From the NCBI RefSeq assembly GCF_001730365.1, contig NZ_MIKB01000001.1, positions 124,001-188,000 of the forward strand: DNA of 64,000 nucleotides, in the 5' to 3' direction. Both the position numbers and the translations under genes were made by a program. This DNA is from Enterococcus quebecensis (lineage in GTDB: Bacteria > Bacillota > Bacilli > Lactobacillales > Enterococcaceae). Positions 1-9,667 of this stretch are shown here, in pieces (position 1 is the first letter of the stretch; each line of letters begins with the position of its first letter). The notes under the pieces were generated by a model. The model worked only from the letters and a program-made list of their open reading frames with translations, was not told where the DNA came from and ran no database searches.

Positions 1-246
1 TGGTAAAGTGGTTTTAGCTGCTACCATCCCAGGTAAATGAGCCGCACCACCAGCTCCTGCAATAATCACTTTAATACCACGATCACGAGCATGTTCAGCA
101 AATTCAAACATATAATCTGGCGTCCGATGAGCGGATACTACTTTTTTTTCATAAGAGATATTGAATTCATCTAAACAATCACAGGTATGCTTCATTGTTG
201 CCCAATCAGATGTACTTCCCATAATCACAGAAACCACGACAGACAT
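1..246 (-). CDS. purE: PurE, N5-carboxyaminoimidazole ribonucleotide mutase (5' part only)
   Basis: The gene runs off the left edge; 82 N-terminal codons are visible. Class I PurE converts N5-CAIR to CAIR in cytosolic de novo purine synthesis. The visible part has the phosphate-binding loop VIMGSTSDW at residues 7-15, SAHRTP at 38-43 with the conserved active-site His, and [11 protein letters not shown] at 63-73. The ATG at 244-246 follows a GGAAAGGGGA Shine-Dalgarno region. A -10-like TATAAT and PurBox-like sequences lie upstream, which suits the first gene of a pur operon. The rest of the operon is outside the window. Confidence 0.93.
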   Translation of the reverse strand, partial: MSVVVSVIMGSTSDWATMKHTCDCLDEFNISYEKKVVSAHRTPDYMFEFAEHARDRGIKVIIAGAGGAAHLPGMVAAKTTLP

Positions 247-309
247 AACATTCCCCTTTCCTTCTCTATTCTTTTTCATTTTATCAATGGAAATCCTACG
301 TGTCAAAAT

Positions 310-353
310 TAAATCGAATATTATAGTTTTTTTTAATCTTAACGTTCGTATTA
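310..353 (-). promoter_or_regulatory. purE promoter with PurBox-like inverted pair
   Basis: On the minus strand a TATAAT -10 (320-325) is preceded by AATACGAACGTTA (341-353), which keeps the CGAAC core of the PurR box. A second CGAA core in the opposite orientation lies at 310-322. In Bacillus and Lactococcus PurR binds paired CGAAC boxes in front of purE operons. The matches are imperfect (about 10 of 13 for the first), and the spacing between cores is one or two bases longer than the Bacillus norm. Confidence 0.4.
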
Positions 354-368
354 CGGATGAAAAAAAAG

Positions 369-394
369 AAAAACCGGAAAAACGTCCGGTTTTT
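369..394 (-). terminator. Intrinsic terminator of xpt-pbuX
   Basis: A perfect 10-bp stem (AAAAACCGGA / TCCGGTTTTT) with a 6-nt loop lies just after the pbuX stop codon. On the minus strand it is followed by a T-rich run at 361-373. Confidence 0.8.
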
Positions 395-400
395 TCAAAA

Positions 401-1729
401 TTAAAGTTCATTGTTTTGTTCGTCACCTTTTAATCCATTAAATAATAAATTCAAAATGATCGCTGTTAAACTACTCATAACGATCCCATTTCCAGTGAAC
501 ATTCTTACTGTTTCTGGCATTTGTTGAAATAACGTCGGAATCATATTAAATCCCAAACCAAATCCGATTGAAATCGCAATAATCAATAAATTTTTATCAT
601 TATTATAATCGACTTTTGACAACATACGCATGCCTTGTACAGCTACCATCCCAAACATCACCAGCATTCCGCCACCTAATACAGGCTCGGGAATAATCTG
701 AGCTACTGCCCCAACTTTCGGCAATAAACCTAATGCAATGAGGAAAAAAGCAGAATAATAAATAGGACGGCGTGTCTTGATTCCAGAAAGTTGAACCAAA
801 CCAACATTTTGAGAAAAACCAGTGTACGGGAATGTGTTGAAAATCCCACCTAAAACAACGGCTAATCCTTCTGCCCGATAGCCTTTTTTCAACTCTTCTT
901 CACCTACATGCTTACCAGTAATATCTCCTAAAGCGAAGTAAACACCTGTTGATTCAACCATACTGACTATGGAAATAATAATCATTAAAACAATAGAAGA
1001 AATATCAAAGGTCGGCGTCCCAAAATAAAACGGCTGTGGAAAGTGAAACCACGTTGCTTCACCTACTGGCGCCAAATTTACTTGCCCTAGCAAAGCAGAA
1101 AGAATCGTACCACCTACCAAACCGACTAATACAGCAATCGATTTTATAAAGCCTCTACCCCAAACTTGAACGACAATAATCAGACCAATCGTCACAAAAG
1201 CCAAAAGCAAGTTCGTTCCATCACCAAAATCAGGAGCACTAGCTAGCCCACCACCCATTTTTTCAACTGCGACTGGAATCAAGGTCAATCCAATAACCGT
1301 AATAACAGTACCTGTCACTAAAGGTGGAAATAATTTCTTGATTTTCGAAAAAATTCCTGACACCAAAACAACAAAAACTCCTGAAGCGATGATCGAACCA
1401 TAAATTGCCCCTACACCTTTATCACTGCCGATCATAATCAATGGTGCTACTGCTTGAATCGCACACCCTAAAACTACAGGCAATCCAATGCCGAAAAATT
1501 TATTTACAGTCAACTGCAGTAATGTTGCGATACCACACATAAAAATATCGATTGAAATCAAATACGTCATTTGTTCTGAAGTGAAGTTCAATCCAGTACC
1601 AATCAACAAAGGTACCGCTACAGCTCCAGCATACATAGCTAGCAAGTGCTGCAACCCTAAAACTGCTGCCTTACCATTTTCAGTTTCTCTTTGATTCACG
1701 AGTCCTTTTTGATTTTCTTTGCTGTCCAA
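401..1729 (-). CDS. pbuX: Xanthine permease PbuX (NCS2 family)
   Basis: This 442-aa polytopic membrane protein belongs to the nucleobase:cation symporter-2 family and should import xanthine by cation symport. About twelve hydrophobic segments are visible. The family signature is present near residue 310 as QNVGL followed by GIKTR. It starts with TTG, preceded by GAGGGGG, only 2 nt after the xpt stop, so the pair is co-transcribed under the guanine-type riboswitch upstream of xpt. Pairing with xanthine phosphoribosyltransferase and the riboswitch makes xanthine (possibly also guanine) the likely substrate rather than uracil or urate, which relatives transport. Confidence 0.92.
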   Translation of the reverse strand: MDSKENQKGLVNQRETENGKAAVLGLQHLLAMYAGAVAVPLLIGTGLNFTSEQMTYLISIDIFMCGIATLLQLTVNKFFGIGLPVVLGCAIQAVAPLIMIGSDKGVGAIYGSIIASGVFVVLVSGIFSKIKKLFPPLVTGTVITVIGLTLIPVAVEKMGGGLASAPDFGDGTNLLLAFVTIGLIIVVQVWGRGFIKSIAVLVGLVGGTILSALLGQVNLAPVGEATWFHFPQPFYFGTPTFDISSIVLMIIISIVSMVESTGVYFALGDITGKHVGEEELKKGYRAEGLAVVLGGIFNTFPYTGFSQNVGLVQLSGIKTRRPIYYSAFFLIALGLLPKVGAVAQIIPEPVLGGGMLVMFGMVAVQGMRMLSKVDYNNDKNLLIIAISIGFGLGFNMIPTLFQQMPETVRMFTGNGIVMSSLTAIILNLLFNGLKGDEQNNEL

Positions 1730-1731
1730 GT

Positions 1732-2340
<609 letters not shown>

Positions 2341-2363
2341 CTATGTGACATCTTTTATAAAAA

Positions 2364-2396
2364 CAAAAAAACCTTTTCTGCGTAAGCAAAAAAGGG
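2364..2396 (-). terminator. Riboswitch-controlled terminator before xpt
   Basis: On the minus strand CCTTTTTTGC and GCAGAAAAGG form a 10-bp stem (one G-U pair, loop TTAC) followed by a run of T. It sits between the purine aptamer and xpt and is the expression platform: ligand binding should favour this hairpin and stop transcription. Confidence 0.85.
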
Positions 2397-2411
2397 TCTA
2401 AGACACTTTTT

Positions 2412-2476
2412 CACTTATAGACCAACATTTACGGTGTTGGGTAGAAACGGCCATCCTTATTATGACCATATATAAG
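2412..2476 (-). promoter_or_regulatory. Purine riboswitch aptamer, guanine/xanthine class
   Basis: Read on the minus strand, the region has P1 (CTTATA/TATAAG), P2 (GGTCA/TGGCC), the conserved J2/3 GTTTCTAC, P3 with loop CCGTAAA (CCAACA/TGTTGG) and J3/1 TCTAT. The discriminating J3/1 base is C, which in this class selects guanine, hypoxanthine or xanthine rather than adenine. Its place before xpt-pbuX is the classical arrangement. Confidence 0.93.
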
Positions 2477-2487
2477 CTTCTTGTATT

Positions 2488-2515
2488 AGTATACAATAGT
2501 ACAAAACTCTGAAAA
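2488..2515 (-). promoter_or_regulatory. Probable xpt-pbuX promoter
   Basis: On the minus strand TTTTCA (2510-2515) and TATACT (2488-2493) are separated by 16 nt, just ahead of the aptamer. The -35 lies inside the long inverted repeat at 2506-2555, so the previous gene's terminator and this promoter share DNA. Confidence 0.5.
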
Positions 2516-2555
2516 TTTCAATGAAAATTAATTTTTTCATTGAAATTTTCAGAGT
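2506..2555 (-). terminator. Long perfect inverted repeat, terminator of the upstream gene
   Basis: The two arms, starting ACTCTGAAAATTTC, are complementary over about 22 bp with a very short loop. On the minus strand TTTTG follows, so the repeat can end transcription of the gene at 2622-3305. Nothing coding overlaps it. Confidence 0.7.
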
Positions 2556-2621
2556 CCCTAATCAAATCTAAAGATTATTTGTTCCCAGTGAAGATCTAGA
2601 TATCCTTCAAATCTGAGATAT

Positions 2622-3305
2622 TTAAATGTCACTCTTTTTTTCTAAGTTTCTATATTTATTCATTTTATGACTAAACAGTTCTCCATTACTAGGAGGTGTG
2701 TATGTAATTGCATTGGCGCCAGCTTCAATCGTTTCCAAAATGGATGTATCTGTTGGTCCACCTGTAGCAATAATTGGCAGTTCTGGATATTTTTTGCGGA
2801 AAAATTTAACTGTATCCGCTGTATCTTTCCCTGCACTAATATTAATCATCGTGACTCCTGCAGCAATTTTTTCATCAATTGGAGTATGAACAGAAGTTAC
2901 TGTACTCACAACAGGAATATCTACGACTTCACAAACCATTTCAACCGTTTCAATCGGGGTAGGACCATTCAAAACAACACCAATTGAACCTTGGGCTTCC
3001 GCAAACAAACTCATATAAGCGGATCGCTGACCTTGTGTTAATCCTCCACCTACTCCTGAAAAAACAGGAATATCTGCTGCTTCAATAATACTTTTCGTTA
3101 TTGCGGGATGAGGGGTAAAAGGATATACTGCAATAACTGCATTTGCATCTGTATTTCGGATAATAGCAATATCTGTTGTAAAAATAATTGATTTAATCTT
3201 TTTGCCGAAAATTCGGATTCCACTTGCTTGCGCAATAACTTTAGGTACTTGAACAATATCCTGTTTTAAAGGCGTAACGATTTCCGGAACCCACTTTTCA
3301 CTCAT
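2622..3305 (-). CDS. TIM-barrel protein of unknown activity (hydrolase-like)
   Basis: This 227-aa cytosolic protein shows the alternating strand-helix pattern of a (beta/alpha)8 phosphate-binding barrel. Glycine-rich loops occur at FSGVGGGLTQGQ and, near the C-terminus, at IIATGGPTDTS and EAGANAITYTPPS, where synthases such as indole-glycerol-phosphate synthase bind phosphate. I know similar enterococcal proteins only as unnamed 'hydrolases', so I assign no reaction. I chose the ATG at 3303-3305, with AAAGGAG 8 nt upstream, over a GTG three codons earlier. It is followed by a strong terminator and looks monocistronic. Confidence 0.6.
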   Translation of the reverse strand: MSEKWVPEIVTPLKQDIVQVPKVIAQASGIRIFGKKIKSIIFTTDIAIIRNTDANAVIAVYPFTPHPAITKSIIEAADIPVFSGVGGGLTQGQRSAYMSLFAEAQGSIGVVLNGPTPIETVEMVCEVVDIPVVSTVTSVHTPIDEKIAAGVTMINISAGKDTADTVKFFRKKYPELPIIATGGPTDTSILETIEAGANAITYTPPSNGELFSHKMNKYRNLEKKSDI

Positions 3306-3333
3306 CCAATACACTCCTTTTCAGTGTTGTTTC

Positions 3334-3957
3334 TTAACGATCATATTGATTAAGATCATAACTTTCGATTACATGAATCACCTTATCAGCATATGTTGGA
3401 TCCGTTGCATACCCAGCATCTTGCAATGCTTGCGCAGCTTGTTTATAGTTCTTTGCTAAAAGAACACGTTCATATAAACGAGGATTCCATGATACACCAT
3501 TAACAAACAAACGCGTGTGATCATCCATCGATTCTTCCCAAGTTCCATAGACTCTAAAGTCTCCTTGGATAACAATCCATTCTTCATTAACATATTCTTT
3601 TGTTTCAAGGTTAACTTTTTTTTGATCACCATACGCTTTGATTCCAAACAAATTATTATACTTGGATGCTAATGTACTCTGTCCCCAATTTGATTCTAAG
3701 ATGCCTTGTCCAATAATAATACTTGGTAATACACCATACGACGCTTGTAATTCTTTTGCGTGCGGACTAATTCTGTCAATAAAACCTTCTTTTGATACAT
3801 TTTCCGCTTGTTGAATGGGTTCTTCCTCTATTTTTGAACTGTCTGACAATACATTGATTGAAAAAATAAATGCTACTCCAACAATCAACAACCCCGCAAA
3901 AAGCATCGGTAGATTTGTCTTTCTATTTTTTTTATTTTTATACCTTTGACTATTCAT
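3334..3957 (-). CDS. Membrane-anchored glucosaminidase-domain protein (GH73)
   Basis: The 207-aa protein has a basic N-terminus, one membrane segment near residues 18-36 (signal anchor) and a C-terminal glucosaminidase domain of glycoside hydrolase family 73 (about 58-205). Visible family features are the GILESNWGQS motif with the probable catalytic Glu, the NNLFGIKAYG segment and YATDPTYADKV near the end. It should cleave N-acetylglucosaminyl bonds in peptidoglycan at the outer face of the membrane. No LysM or other cell-wall repeats are present, so it is a minimal LytG/AtlA-type enzyme. The Shine-Dalgarno (TAGGGAA) is weak. Confidence 0.85.
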   Translation of the reverse strand: MNSQRYKNKKNRKTNLPMLFAGLLIVGVAFIFSINVLSDSSKIEEEPIQQAENVSKEGFIDRISPHAKELQASYGVLPSIIIGQGILESNWGQSTLASKYNNLFGIKAYGDQKKVNLETKEYVNEEWIVIQGDFRVYGTWEESMDDHTRLFVNGVSWNPRLYERVLLAKNYKQAAQALQDAGYATDPTYADKVIHVIESYDLNQYDR

Positions 3958-4051
3958 ACATTCCCTACTTTGTCTTGTATTCGTTCCACCACTAAAAAAT
4001 AATTAGTTTAGGACAATGGCTGACTGATTATATCAGTTTTCTTTTATACAA

Positions 4052-4249
4052 TCAATCAACAGCTGTTGTAGTCGTAGTTGTCGATATTTCTGTTTGTACT
4101 TCAGATGTTGTTGAAGAAGTTATACTCGTTTCTTTTGTATCTTTACTAATATTTGTTGTTTTTTCTTTTGATGTTGCATGACCAAAAAAAACAAATATCA
4201 CAGCTCCTAATACTATGATGACGGATAAAATCCCTAAAATCTGTTTCAA
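4052..4249 (-). CDS. Small membrane-anchored Ser/Thr-rich protein
   Basis: This 65-aa product has one hydrophobic helix (about residues 3-23) and an exposed tail made almost only of Ser, Thr, Lys and Glu, ending in a run of Thr. I do not recognise a family. It begins with TTG, supported by AAGGGAG about 8 nt upstream across a T tract. It lies 20 nt after the next gene's stop on the same strand, so the two are probably co-transcribed. The tail composition resembles a linker or a small surface-exposed tail. Confidence 0.55.
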   Translation of the reverse strand: MKQILGILSVIIVLGAVIFVFFGHATSKEKTTNISKDTKETSITSSTTSEVQTEISTTTTTTAVD

Positions 4250-4269
4250 AAAAAAACTCCCTTACTTAC

Positions 4270-4785
4270 TTATTCACCAACGTAAGTACCCATCAAATTT
4301 TCATTTACCCAATCTAGCAATTCTACTTTGGAACCTTCCAGTTGTCCTTGTAACGTAGCGGGTAATCGGAAATTCACAATGTCATCAAATCCCCACTCAC
4401 CATATGAAACAGTCACTTTTAAATCAATAAAAGATTGTTCTTCACGGTTTACTTTAGATGGAACCAACTCAGCAATACCCGCTCCTGATTGCAGCCATTT
4501 TTTAGCTATCAATGTTTTTAATCTTTTATACTCTGAGACCGCTATATTTCGTTTTTCAGGAAATAGAATCGTTTGGCGTAAAACTTTCTGTGTAAGCATC
4601 CACTCATAGTCAGAAAACAAATTTTTCACTTTTTGCATTTCTTCGCTTGTCAGATTGATTCTGCCATCTTTCCAGTTCTCCCAATTTTCTTTTGAGGTTT
4701 GGAGATAGTCGGTATAAAATTTTTCTTCCGTTTCAAACTGCTCTATAATTGCATCAATAAGAATATCTATATACATTTGGTGCAT
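4270..4785 (-). CDS. Conserved hypothetical protein, 171 aa
   Basis: I do not recognise this protein. It is soluble, acidic and rich in aromatic residues. The first third (about residues 5-55) is helical and has a short WENWKDGRINLTSEEM stretch that looks like a degenerate helix-turn-helix. The last third (about 110-165) is predicted beta-rich. A very good Shine-Dalgarno (AAAGGAGGCG) lies 8 nt before the ATG, and the small membrane protein gene follows 20 nt downstream. DNA binding is possible but not shown. Confidence 0.6.
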   Translation of the reverse strand: MHQMYIDILIDAIIEQFETEEKFYTDYLQTSKENWENWKDGRINLTSEEMQKVKNLFSDYEWMLTQKVLRQTILFPEKRNIAVSEYKRLKTLIAKKWLQSGAGIAELVPSKVNREEQSFIDLKVTVSYGEWGFDDIVNFRLPATLQGQLEGSKVELLDWVNENLMGTYVGE

Positions 4786-4947
4786 GACTTTCGCCTCCTT
4801 TCTTTATTTTACTGAAAATATCAAAAAAATGCATCTCTTTCTATCGCTTATTTCTGTATTTTTAAGAAACATTCAGCCTTTTCCCATAAATGATAAGACA
4901 ATTAAGCACTTCTGTCCAAAATAATCCATCATTTTGATCTTCTCATG

Positions 4948-4953
4948 TATAAT
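4948..4953 (+). promoter_or_regulatory. Possible -10 for the oxidoreductase gene
   Basis: A TATAAT at 4948-4953 lies about 125 nt before the ATG at 5080; no convincing -35 is seen. The implied leader contains a short GGGCT/AGCCC hairpin immediately before the AAGGAGG ribosome site. Confidence 0.35.
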
Positions 4954-5079
4954 AAGGTTATGAGAAGTTGGATTTCATATGTTCTAGATTCATAGACTAA
5001 TTAGCTTGTCCACCTCTTGTATTCTTAACTTTCTGGGCTAAATGAGCCCAACCAGCTTTTATACTAAGGAGGAATTATC

Positions 5080-6033
5080 ATGAAACAATACCAATGGGGT
5101 ATCATCGGACTTGGAGATATTGCCAAGAGTTTTACTGAAAGTTTTCAACAAGAAAATAGTCGAATAGCGGCTGTTGCGTCACGAACATTAGCTAAAGCTG
5201 AAACTTTTGCTAGAGAATATGATATTCCTAATGCTTACGGATCGTTCGAAGAATTATTGGCAGATGAAGTGATTGATATTATCTATATTTCTGTTCCCAA
5301 TCGCCAACATATTGAGCATATCTTAAAAGCACTGGACGCTGGAAAACATGTCCTTTGCGAAAAAGCTATTACAATGAACAGTGAAGAATTAGCTGATGCC
5401 ATGAAATTAGCCGAAGCAAAAGGTTTAATTTTAGCTGAAGCAATGACTATTTTCAATATGCCTTTGTATCAAGAGATACGAAGCCAAATTGATTCTAATC
5501 GATTTGGAAAATTAAAAATGATTCAAGCACCATTTGGTAGTTACAAAGAACCTGACCCAAAGAATCGTTTCTTTAATCCTGATCTTGCTGGCGGTGCTCT
5601 TTTAGATATTGGGACGTATGCAGTATCATTTGCCCGTTGGTTTCTTACTTCACAGCCTCAAGTTATTGCGTCAGTGATGCAGCCCTTTTCAACAGGAGTG
5701 GATGAACAATCTGCAACTATCCTTCAAAATGAGGCTCAGGAAATGGCTACTATCTCTTTAAGTTTCCAAGCAAAAATGCCGAAACAAGGTATCGTTGCTT
5801 TTGAAGATGCATACATTGTTATAAACGAATATCCTCGAGCAGATGAAGCAAAAATATTTTTTAATGATGGTACTGTAGAAACGATTGTTTCTGGCGATAG
5901 CAATCAAGCGTTAAACTACGAAATTACTAATATGATTGAAATGATCGAAGGAAATTTACCTAACCGGTCACTCTTTTTGACAAAAGATGTTATTGATATA
6001 TTAGACCAAATGCAACAGGCATGGAAAATTTAA
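5080..6033 (+). CDS. Gfo/Idh/MocA family oxidoreductase
   Basis: The 317-aa protein has an N-terminal Rossmann fold (GIIGLGDIAKSF, residues about 7-18, binds NAD(P)) and the family hallmark CEKAIT near residue 95, whose Lys takes part in catalysis. The C-terminal half carries the substrate-binding sheet, with the GGALLDIGTYAV motif near 172-183. Members oxidise or reduce sugar or polyol carbons (dehydrogenases of glucose, inositol, dihydrodiols); the substrate cannot be told from sequence. It is monocistronic: AAGGAGG precedes the ATG and a strong terminator follows. Confidence 0.88.
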   Translation: MKQYQWGIIGLGDIAKSFTESFQQENSRIAAVASRTLAKAETFAREYDIPNAYGSFEELLADEVIDIIYISVPNRQHIEHILKALDAGKHVLCEKAITMNSEELADAMKLAEAKGLILAEAMTIFNMPLYQEIRSQIDSNRFGKLKMIQAPFGSYKEPDPKNRFFNPDLAGGALLDIGTYAVSFARWFLTSQPQVIASVMQPFSTGVDEQSATILQNEAQEMATISLSFQAKMPKQGIVAFEDAYIVINEYPRADEAKIFFNDGTVETIVSGDSNQALNYEITNMIEMIEGNLPNRSLFLTKDVIDILDQMQQAWKI

Positions 6034-6039
6034 CGTGTA

Positions 6040-6084
6040 AAAAAGCTGAGATCAAAAACATTAGCGTTTTGATCTCAGCTTTTT
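6040..6084 (+). terminator. Bidirectional terminator between oxidoreductase gene and argS
   Basis: A perfect 18-bp stem, AAAAAGCTGAGATCAAAA on one arm, separates the convergent genes. The tract of A and T on either side allows termination in both directions. Confidence 0.85.
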
Positions 6085-6089
6085 GTATA

Positions 6090-7781
6090 TTACATTTCGT
6101 TTGGTGCATGAAGACCTAATAAACGTAAATCTTCTTTAATAATTGTGGCCATAGCATAAACTAATGCTAAACGTGATTCTTTTTGTTCGTCATCCGTTAA
6201 AATCTTGACATGAGCATAATATTTATTGAACGCTTGAGCAACTTGAATCGCATGTTTTGCAATAACTGAAGGTTCATACTTTTCAGCAGCTTGAATAACA
6301 ACTTCTGGGAATTTTTGTAACAACTTAATTACTTCCCAGCTGTCTTTATCATCTAATGCATATTCTTTTGTTTCATCAATGACAAAGTCTGCTTTTCTTA
6401 GAATACTCATTGCACGAGCATGCGTGTATTGTACGTAAGGTCCCGTCTCACCTTCAAAACGAACAACTTCTTCTAAGACAAAGTCAAAATTATTCAAACG
6501 GTCATTTTTCAAATCGTGGAAAATAACTGATCCGATCCCAACTTGTCTCGCGACTTCTTCACGATTTGGCAGATCAGGATTTTTTTCCATAATTTGTTTG
6601 TTCGCTAATTCTACCGCTTCGTTCAACACTTCTTCCAGAAGTACAATTTTCCCTTTACGAGTTGACAGCTTTTTACCACCTTGAGTGATCAACCCAAACG
6701 GAATGTGGTGCATATCAGCTGACCAATCAAATCCAAGTTCTTTTAGCACCGCTTTTAATTGTTTAAAGTGATTACTTTGCTCATTTCCAACGACATATAA
6801 TGATTTTGCAAAGTTAAATGTCCGTTTACGATAAAGAGCTGCTGCTAGGTCACGAGTGATATATAGGGTCGCACCATCTGATTTTTTGATCAAAGCAGGA
6901 TTTAAATCATAAGCTGATAGATCAACAATCTCTGCACCATCATTTTCTTTTAACAAATGCTTTTCTTCTAACAACGTTACGATTTCATCCATCTTATCAT
7001 TATAGAAAGCTTCCCCGTTATAAGAATCAAAAGATACTTCAAGCATTGAATAGATTTTATCAAACTCTTTTAATGATTCTGTACGGAACCATTGCCATAG
7101 TTTCGTTGCTTCCTCATCGCCTTCTTCAAGCTTCTTAAACCATGCACGTGCCTCATCTTCTAACTCAGGCTGGGTTTCTGCTTCTTCATGAAATTGCACG
7201 TATAAACGTAACAGTTCATTGATAGGCGCATTTCTAACCGACTCCTCTGAGCCCCATTTTTTATAGGCAACAATCAATTTTCCAAACTGGGTACCCCAGT
7301 CACCTAAATGATTGATACGAACAGGTGCATAACCAATTTTCTCTAAAATAAACGCAATTGAATTTCCGATTACTGTTGATCGAAGGTGACCCATTGAGAT
7401 TGGTTTAGCGATATTCGGTGAAGACATATCAATTGGCACATTGCCTTTTTCTCCGATTGTGCTGTCTCCGTAATGTCCTTTTTCTTTAGCGATTTGACCG
7501 ATCACCGCTTGGCTGACCATTTTTTTGTTCATGAAAAAGTTTAGATAAGGACCGACTACTTCAATTTTTTCAAAATCTTCACTAGCAATTTTTTCTGCTA
7601 AATCTGCAGCTATTTGTTGAGGCGCTTTACGGTATACTTTAGCCAATGAAAAAGCTGGAAAAGCGACATCACCATGATCGACAGATTTGGGATTTTCCAA
7701 TAACTGTGTAATTACTTCTAAAGATAGATCATCTTTGACTACGTCAAAAATAGCCTTTGCTACGATTTCTTTGTTATTCAT
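6090..7781 (-). CDS. argS: Arginyl-tRNA synthetase
   Basis: This 563-aa class I synthetase charges tRNA-Arg. The N-terminal Add1 tRNA-recognition domain (residues 1-90) is followed by the HIGH-type signature in [15 protein letters not shown] (near 120-134), a KMSKS-equivalent KLSTRKGK in the middle, and the C-terminal DALR anticodon-binding domain (about 445-563). Length and motifs are normal. The ATG is preceded by AGGAGG. Expression is controlled by the T-box leader upstream, which senses uncharged tRNA. Confidence 0.97.
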   Translation of the reverse strand: MNNKEIVAKAIFDVVKDDLSLEVITQLLENPKSVDHGDVAFPAFSLAKVYRKAPQQIAADLAEKIASEDFEKIEVVGPYLNFFMNKKMVSQAVIGQIAKEKGHYGDSTIGEKGNVPIDMSSPNIAKPISMGHLRSTVIGNSIAFILEKIGYAPVRINHLGDWGTQFGKLIVAYKKWGSEESVRNAPINELLRLYVQFHEEAETQPELEDEARAWFKKLEEGDEEATKLWQWFRTESLKEFDKIYSMLEVSFDSYNGEAFYNDKMDEIVTLLEEKHLLKENDGAEIVDLSAYDLNPALIKKSDGATLYITRDLAAALYRKRTFNFAKSLYVVGNEQSNHFKQLKAVLKELGFDWSADMHHIPFGLITQGGKKLSTRKGKIVLLEEVLNEAVELANKQIMEKNPDLPNREEVARQVGIGSVIFHDLKNDRLNNFDFVLEEVVRFEGETGPYVQYTHARAMSILRKADFVIDETKEYALDDKDSWEVIKLLQKFPEVVIQAAEKYEPSVIAKHAIQVAQAFNKYYAHVKILTDDEQKESRLALVYAMATIIKEDLRLLGLHAPNEM

Positions 7782-7874
7782 ATTATATATCCTCCTAAGA
7801 AATAATGGTTCGTTTGATTTTTTTAGAGTTACTACACGTTTATTGTCTTAAGACGACGTGCAGTAATCCAAAAC

Positions 7875-8110
7875 AAAAAAGTCCCTGATGTCAAAAACAC
7901 CAGAGACGAGATTTTCCCGCGGTACCACTCTAATTGTCCATTCTAAAAAGATGAACCTACTTAATCTTATAACGGTAGATAGCCGTCTGCTTATGCAGAT
8001 TCTCCAAAGTACGTTTCCTTCATTCGATTATTTTCGGCTTTCACCTTCCCGAAATCGCTTGGTTAATTCATAATGAAGTACTCTCTTTTTCAATGAATCA
8101 CTATTAAACT
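7875..8110 (-). promoter_or_regulatory. T-box leader of argS
   Basis: On the minus strand the T-box core AGAGTGGTACCGCGG (about 7916-7931) is followed by a terminator stem (7881-7907, GTCTCTGGTGT pairing with ACATCAGGGAC through G-U pairs) and a T run at 7875-7880. A stem I-like hairpin (AGAGTAC/GTACTTT base, TTCATT/AATGAAG) lies upstream. Uncharged tRNA-Arg should stabilise the antiterminator. I could not place the specifier codon with certainty. Confidence 0.92.
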
Positions 8111-8116
8111 CGGTTT

Positions 8117-8145
8117 ATTATAGCAAATATTTCTCTCTCTGCCTA
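8117..8145 (-). promoter_or_regulatory. argS leader promoter
   Basis: On the minus strand TATAAT (8117-8122), preceded by TGC (extended -10), lies 17 nt from a weak -35 TAGGCA. It starts the T-box transcript. Confidence 0.6.
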
Positions 8146-8167
8146 GTCTTGTCCATTGACTTTATGT

Positions 8168-9202
8168 TTACATTGTCATAAAAGTTAAACTAGGATCTGC
8201 ATTTAAGTTATAATCAGCGATATGATTTTTTTCCGCTTCTACAAATGCCGCTGCACCGATCATTGCTGCATTATCTCCACATAATCTAAGTGGTGGAACA
8301 ATGAATGTTACACCAGGCAATTCTTTGGAAGTTTGCTTACTTAAGCGCTCCCTTAGGCCTCTATTAGCCGCTACACCACCAGCCATTACTAATTGTTTGA
8401 CTGGGTATTCTTTACATGCTCGAATTGTTTTATCCACTAATACATCAATGACACTTGCTTGAAAACTCGCAGCCAAATCTTTGACTACTAATTTTTCATC
8501 ACGTTGTTCCGCATTATGCACAGTATTGATAAATGAACTTTTCAATCCGCTAAAACTAAAATCATAATTCTCTTCTTTGATCATTGCACGAGGAAAATGA
8601 TACGTATCTTCGCCTTGATGCGCTAACTCATCTATCTCTTTACCACTGGGATAGGTTAAACCTAAAACTCTACCCACTTTATCGTAGGCCTCACCGGCTG
8701 CATCATCTCTTGTTTCACCAATAATTTCAAAGGATCCAGTTTCTTTCATGTAAACAAGCTCCGTATGACCCCCACTTACTAATAATGCCATTAAAGGAAA
8801 CTCTAGAGGTTCCTCAAAATGCGCTGCATAAATATGGCCAGCCATATGATTAACTGGAATCAAAGGCAAATCGTGTGCCCAAGCAAACGTTTTAGCCGCA
8901 GAAATTCCGATCAACAAAGCTCCTACTAAGCCCGGCCCATAAGTAACAGCTACACCACTTAACTCATTAGGCTCTATCCTAGACTCTTTTAAAGCATCAT
9001 CAATACACAAAGTAATTTCTTCCACATGGTGACGACTAGCTACTTCTGGTACAACTCCACCGAAGCGCTGGTGACTTTTCACTTGAGAAGCCACAATATT
9101 TGATAAAATTTTATCACCATCTTCAACAACCGCAACACTGGTTTCATCACAGCTGCTTTCAATTGCTAAGATTAATTTTCTTTCTTTATTAAAAAAAGTC
9201 AT
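8168..9202 (-). CDS. tsaD: tRNA N6-adenosine threonylcarbamoyltransferase TsaD
   Basis: This 344-aa ASKHA-fold protein transfers the threonylcarbamoyl group to A37 of ANN-decoding tRNAs, together with TsaB, TsaE and TsaC. The N-terminal IESSCDETS motif, the metal-binding [10 protein letters not shown] segment near residue 115, and the C-terminal [11 protein letters not shown] and CGDNAAMIG motifs are all present. It overlaps the upstream acetyltransferase stop by 4 nt (ATGA) and ends the tsaB-rimI-GNAT-tsaD operon. Length is typical. Confidence 0.97.
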   Translation of the reverse strand: MTFFNKERKLILAIESSCDETSVAVVEDGDKILSNIVASQVKSHQRFGGVVPEVASRHHVEEITLCIDDALKESRIEPNELSGVAVTYGPGLVGALLIGISAAKTFAWAHDLPLIPVNHMAGHIYAAHFEEPLEFPLMALLVSGGHTELVYMKETGSFEIIGETRDDAAGEAYDKVGRVLGLTYPSGKEIDELAHQGEDTYHFPRAMIKEENYDFSFSGLKSSFINTVHNAEQRDEKLVVKDLAASFQASVIDVLVDKTIRACKEYPVKQLVMAGGVAANRGLRERLSKQTSKELPGVTFIVPPLRLCGDNAAMIGAAAFVEAEKNHIADYNLNADPSLTFMTM

Positions 9203-9663
9203 TGATTCACTTCCTTAACTTTTAAACACATAACAACTCCGTCTTCTTTGGGATGATTGTAGTAATTTTTCCGACGGTTGATTGTTTTGAATCCTTTTTT
9301 TTCATATAATTTTTGAGCATTTAAATTAGAGACACGAACTTCTAAAAACGCCTGACTAATTTTTTTCTCCCCAATCTGTTTGATGAGTTGATCTATCATT
9401 TTGCTACCATACCCTTGTTGCTGAAACTCTTTATGGATTACAACATGGGTAATATCAACTTCATCCAAAACCCAGTGATAACTGATAAAACCAATCCATT
9501 GATTTTCTTCTATTAACACAAGATATTCACTTTTCTCTTGAGCTAAGTCAACCTCAAATTGTTTTAATGACCATGGTGATCCATGAAGGTATGACTCTTC
9601 GCTTAAACACCAAAGCGGGGCTGCAGGATCTTTTGATGGTATATTTCCCTTTAAATAATACAT
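9199..9663 (-). CDS. Second RimI-like GNAT acetyltransferase
   Basis: This 154-aa GNAT protein shows the acetyl-CoA loop [13 protein letters not shown] near residue 80-92 and the C-terminal LYEKKGF motif. It resembles ribosomal-protein N-acetyltransferases but is distinct from the rimI copy directly upstream. Genes overlap by 4 nt with tsaD and lie 4 nt from rimI, so translation is coupled. Two adjacent RimI-type genes between tsaB and tsaD suggest divided substrate choice; the target of this one is unknown. Confidence 0.85.
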   Translation of the reverse strand: MYYLKGNIPSKDPAAPLWCLSEESYLHGSPWSLKQFEVDLAQEKSEYLVLIEENQWIGFISYHWVLDEVDITHVVIHKEFQQQGYGSKMIDQLIKQIGEKKISQAFLEVRVSNLNAQKLYEKKGFKTINRRKNYYNHPKEDGVVMCLKVKEVNQ

Positions 9664-9667
9664 CGAT

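Noticed and set aside
161-433. Plus-strand ORF of 90 codons
   Set aside because: It overlaps purE, its promoter and the pbuX terminator on the opposite strand; poly-Phe composition reflects T tracts.
7888-8073. Plus-strand ORF of 61 codons
   Set aside because: It lies entirely within the argS T-box leader read backwards; no ribosome site and no protein-like composition.
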